From positions 129,890-193,889 of the forward strand of contig CACAYM010000003.1 in NCBI GenBank assembly GCA_902536765.1: a stretch of 64,000 nt of DNA, given 5' to 3'. The stretch's first letter is position 1; each line of letters starts with the position of its first letter. Origin of the DNA: an uncultured Pelagibacteraceae bacterium. GTDB taxonomy: Bacteria; Pseudomonadota; Alphaproteobacteria; Pelagibacterales; Pelagibacteraceae. The translations under genes and the position numbers were made by a program. The notes under the pieces were generated by a model that searched no databases, was not told the origin of the DNA, and saw only the letters and a program-made list of their open reading frames with translations. Of the stretch, positions 63,726 to 64,000 are shown piece after piece.

Positions 63726-64000
63726 AAAAATATTAATAATACTTGTTTTTTTAACAGTACCAAATTTAAGCAATGCCAATACAGATTTTATTGGAGTGAT
63801 AGGGGCCGCAGTTGGTGAAATAAAAAATCAAGATAATGAAAGTTTACAAAATGGTTCTAAAATATTCTTTGGCGACACAATAGTTTCAAAACAAAATGCT
63901 AATGCACAGATATTGTTTATAGATCAAACTGTTTTAACTCTTGGAGAAGATACAGAGATGACTATAGACGAATTTATATATGATCCAAACAGTAAGGAAG
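63712..64000 (+). CDS. FecR-domain-like secreted protein, truncated by window end
   Basis: MSISKKILIILVFLTVPNLSNANTDFIGVIGAAVGEIKN...LQNGSKIFFGDTIVSKQNANAQILFIDQTVLTLGEDTEMTIDEFIYDP. Confidence 0.7.
   Translation, partial: MSISKKILIILVFLTVPNLSNANTDFIGVIGAAVGEIKNQDNESLQNGSKIFFGDTIVSKQNANAQILFIDQTVLTLGEDTEMTIDEFIYDPNSKE

Overview
AT-rich alphaproteobacterial chromosome segment. Gene content, gene order and a circularly permuted two-piece tmRNA suggest a Pelagibacterales/SAR11-like genome (inference). Most of the window is core metabolism and cell-envelope genes: ligA, pepP, uvrD, fumC, bcp, thyX, mrp, hflKC, degP, miaA, ilvB-ilvN-ilvC, leuA, mreBCD-PBP2-rodA, msrB. Accessory or surface modules are: (i) an island of about 5.8 kb at about 12.07-17.89 kb carrying HsdR and a fused HsdM-HsdS, abutting the 3' end of the tmRNA coding piece and bounded by 17-bp direct repeats of tmRNA sequence, with a third, diverged tmRNA-like hairpin further left at 11591; (ii) an SxtI/J/K-like carbamoyltransferase cluster; (iii) a DUF4956-CotH-VTC triad; (iv) a stand-alone inverse-autotransporter-type barrel next to a secreted orphan; (v) a type IV pilus locus (PilT, minor pilins, giant PilY1, PilD) with a GAF-PP2C phosphatase; (vi) a TPR/beta-barrel plus FecR-like pair at the right edge. 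The strongest candidate for something undescribed is the tmRNA-integrated, apparently integrase-less island. It has symmetric AACTTCGTGT repeat clusters just inside both ends and a divergent pair of orphan small genes with operator-like inverted repeats. All calls come from reading the sequence and translations; no database search was run.
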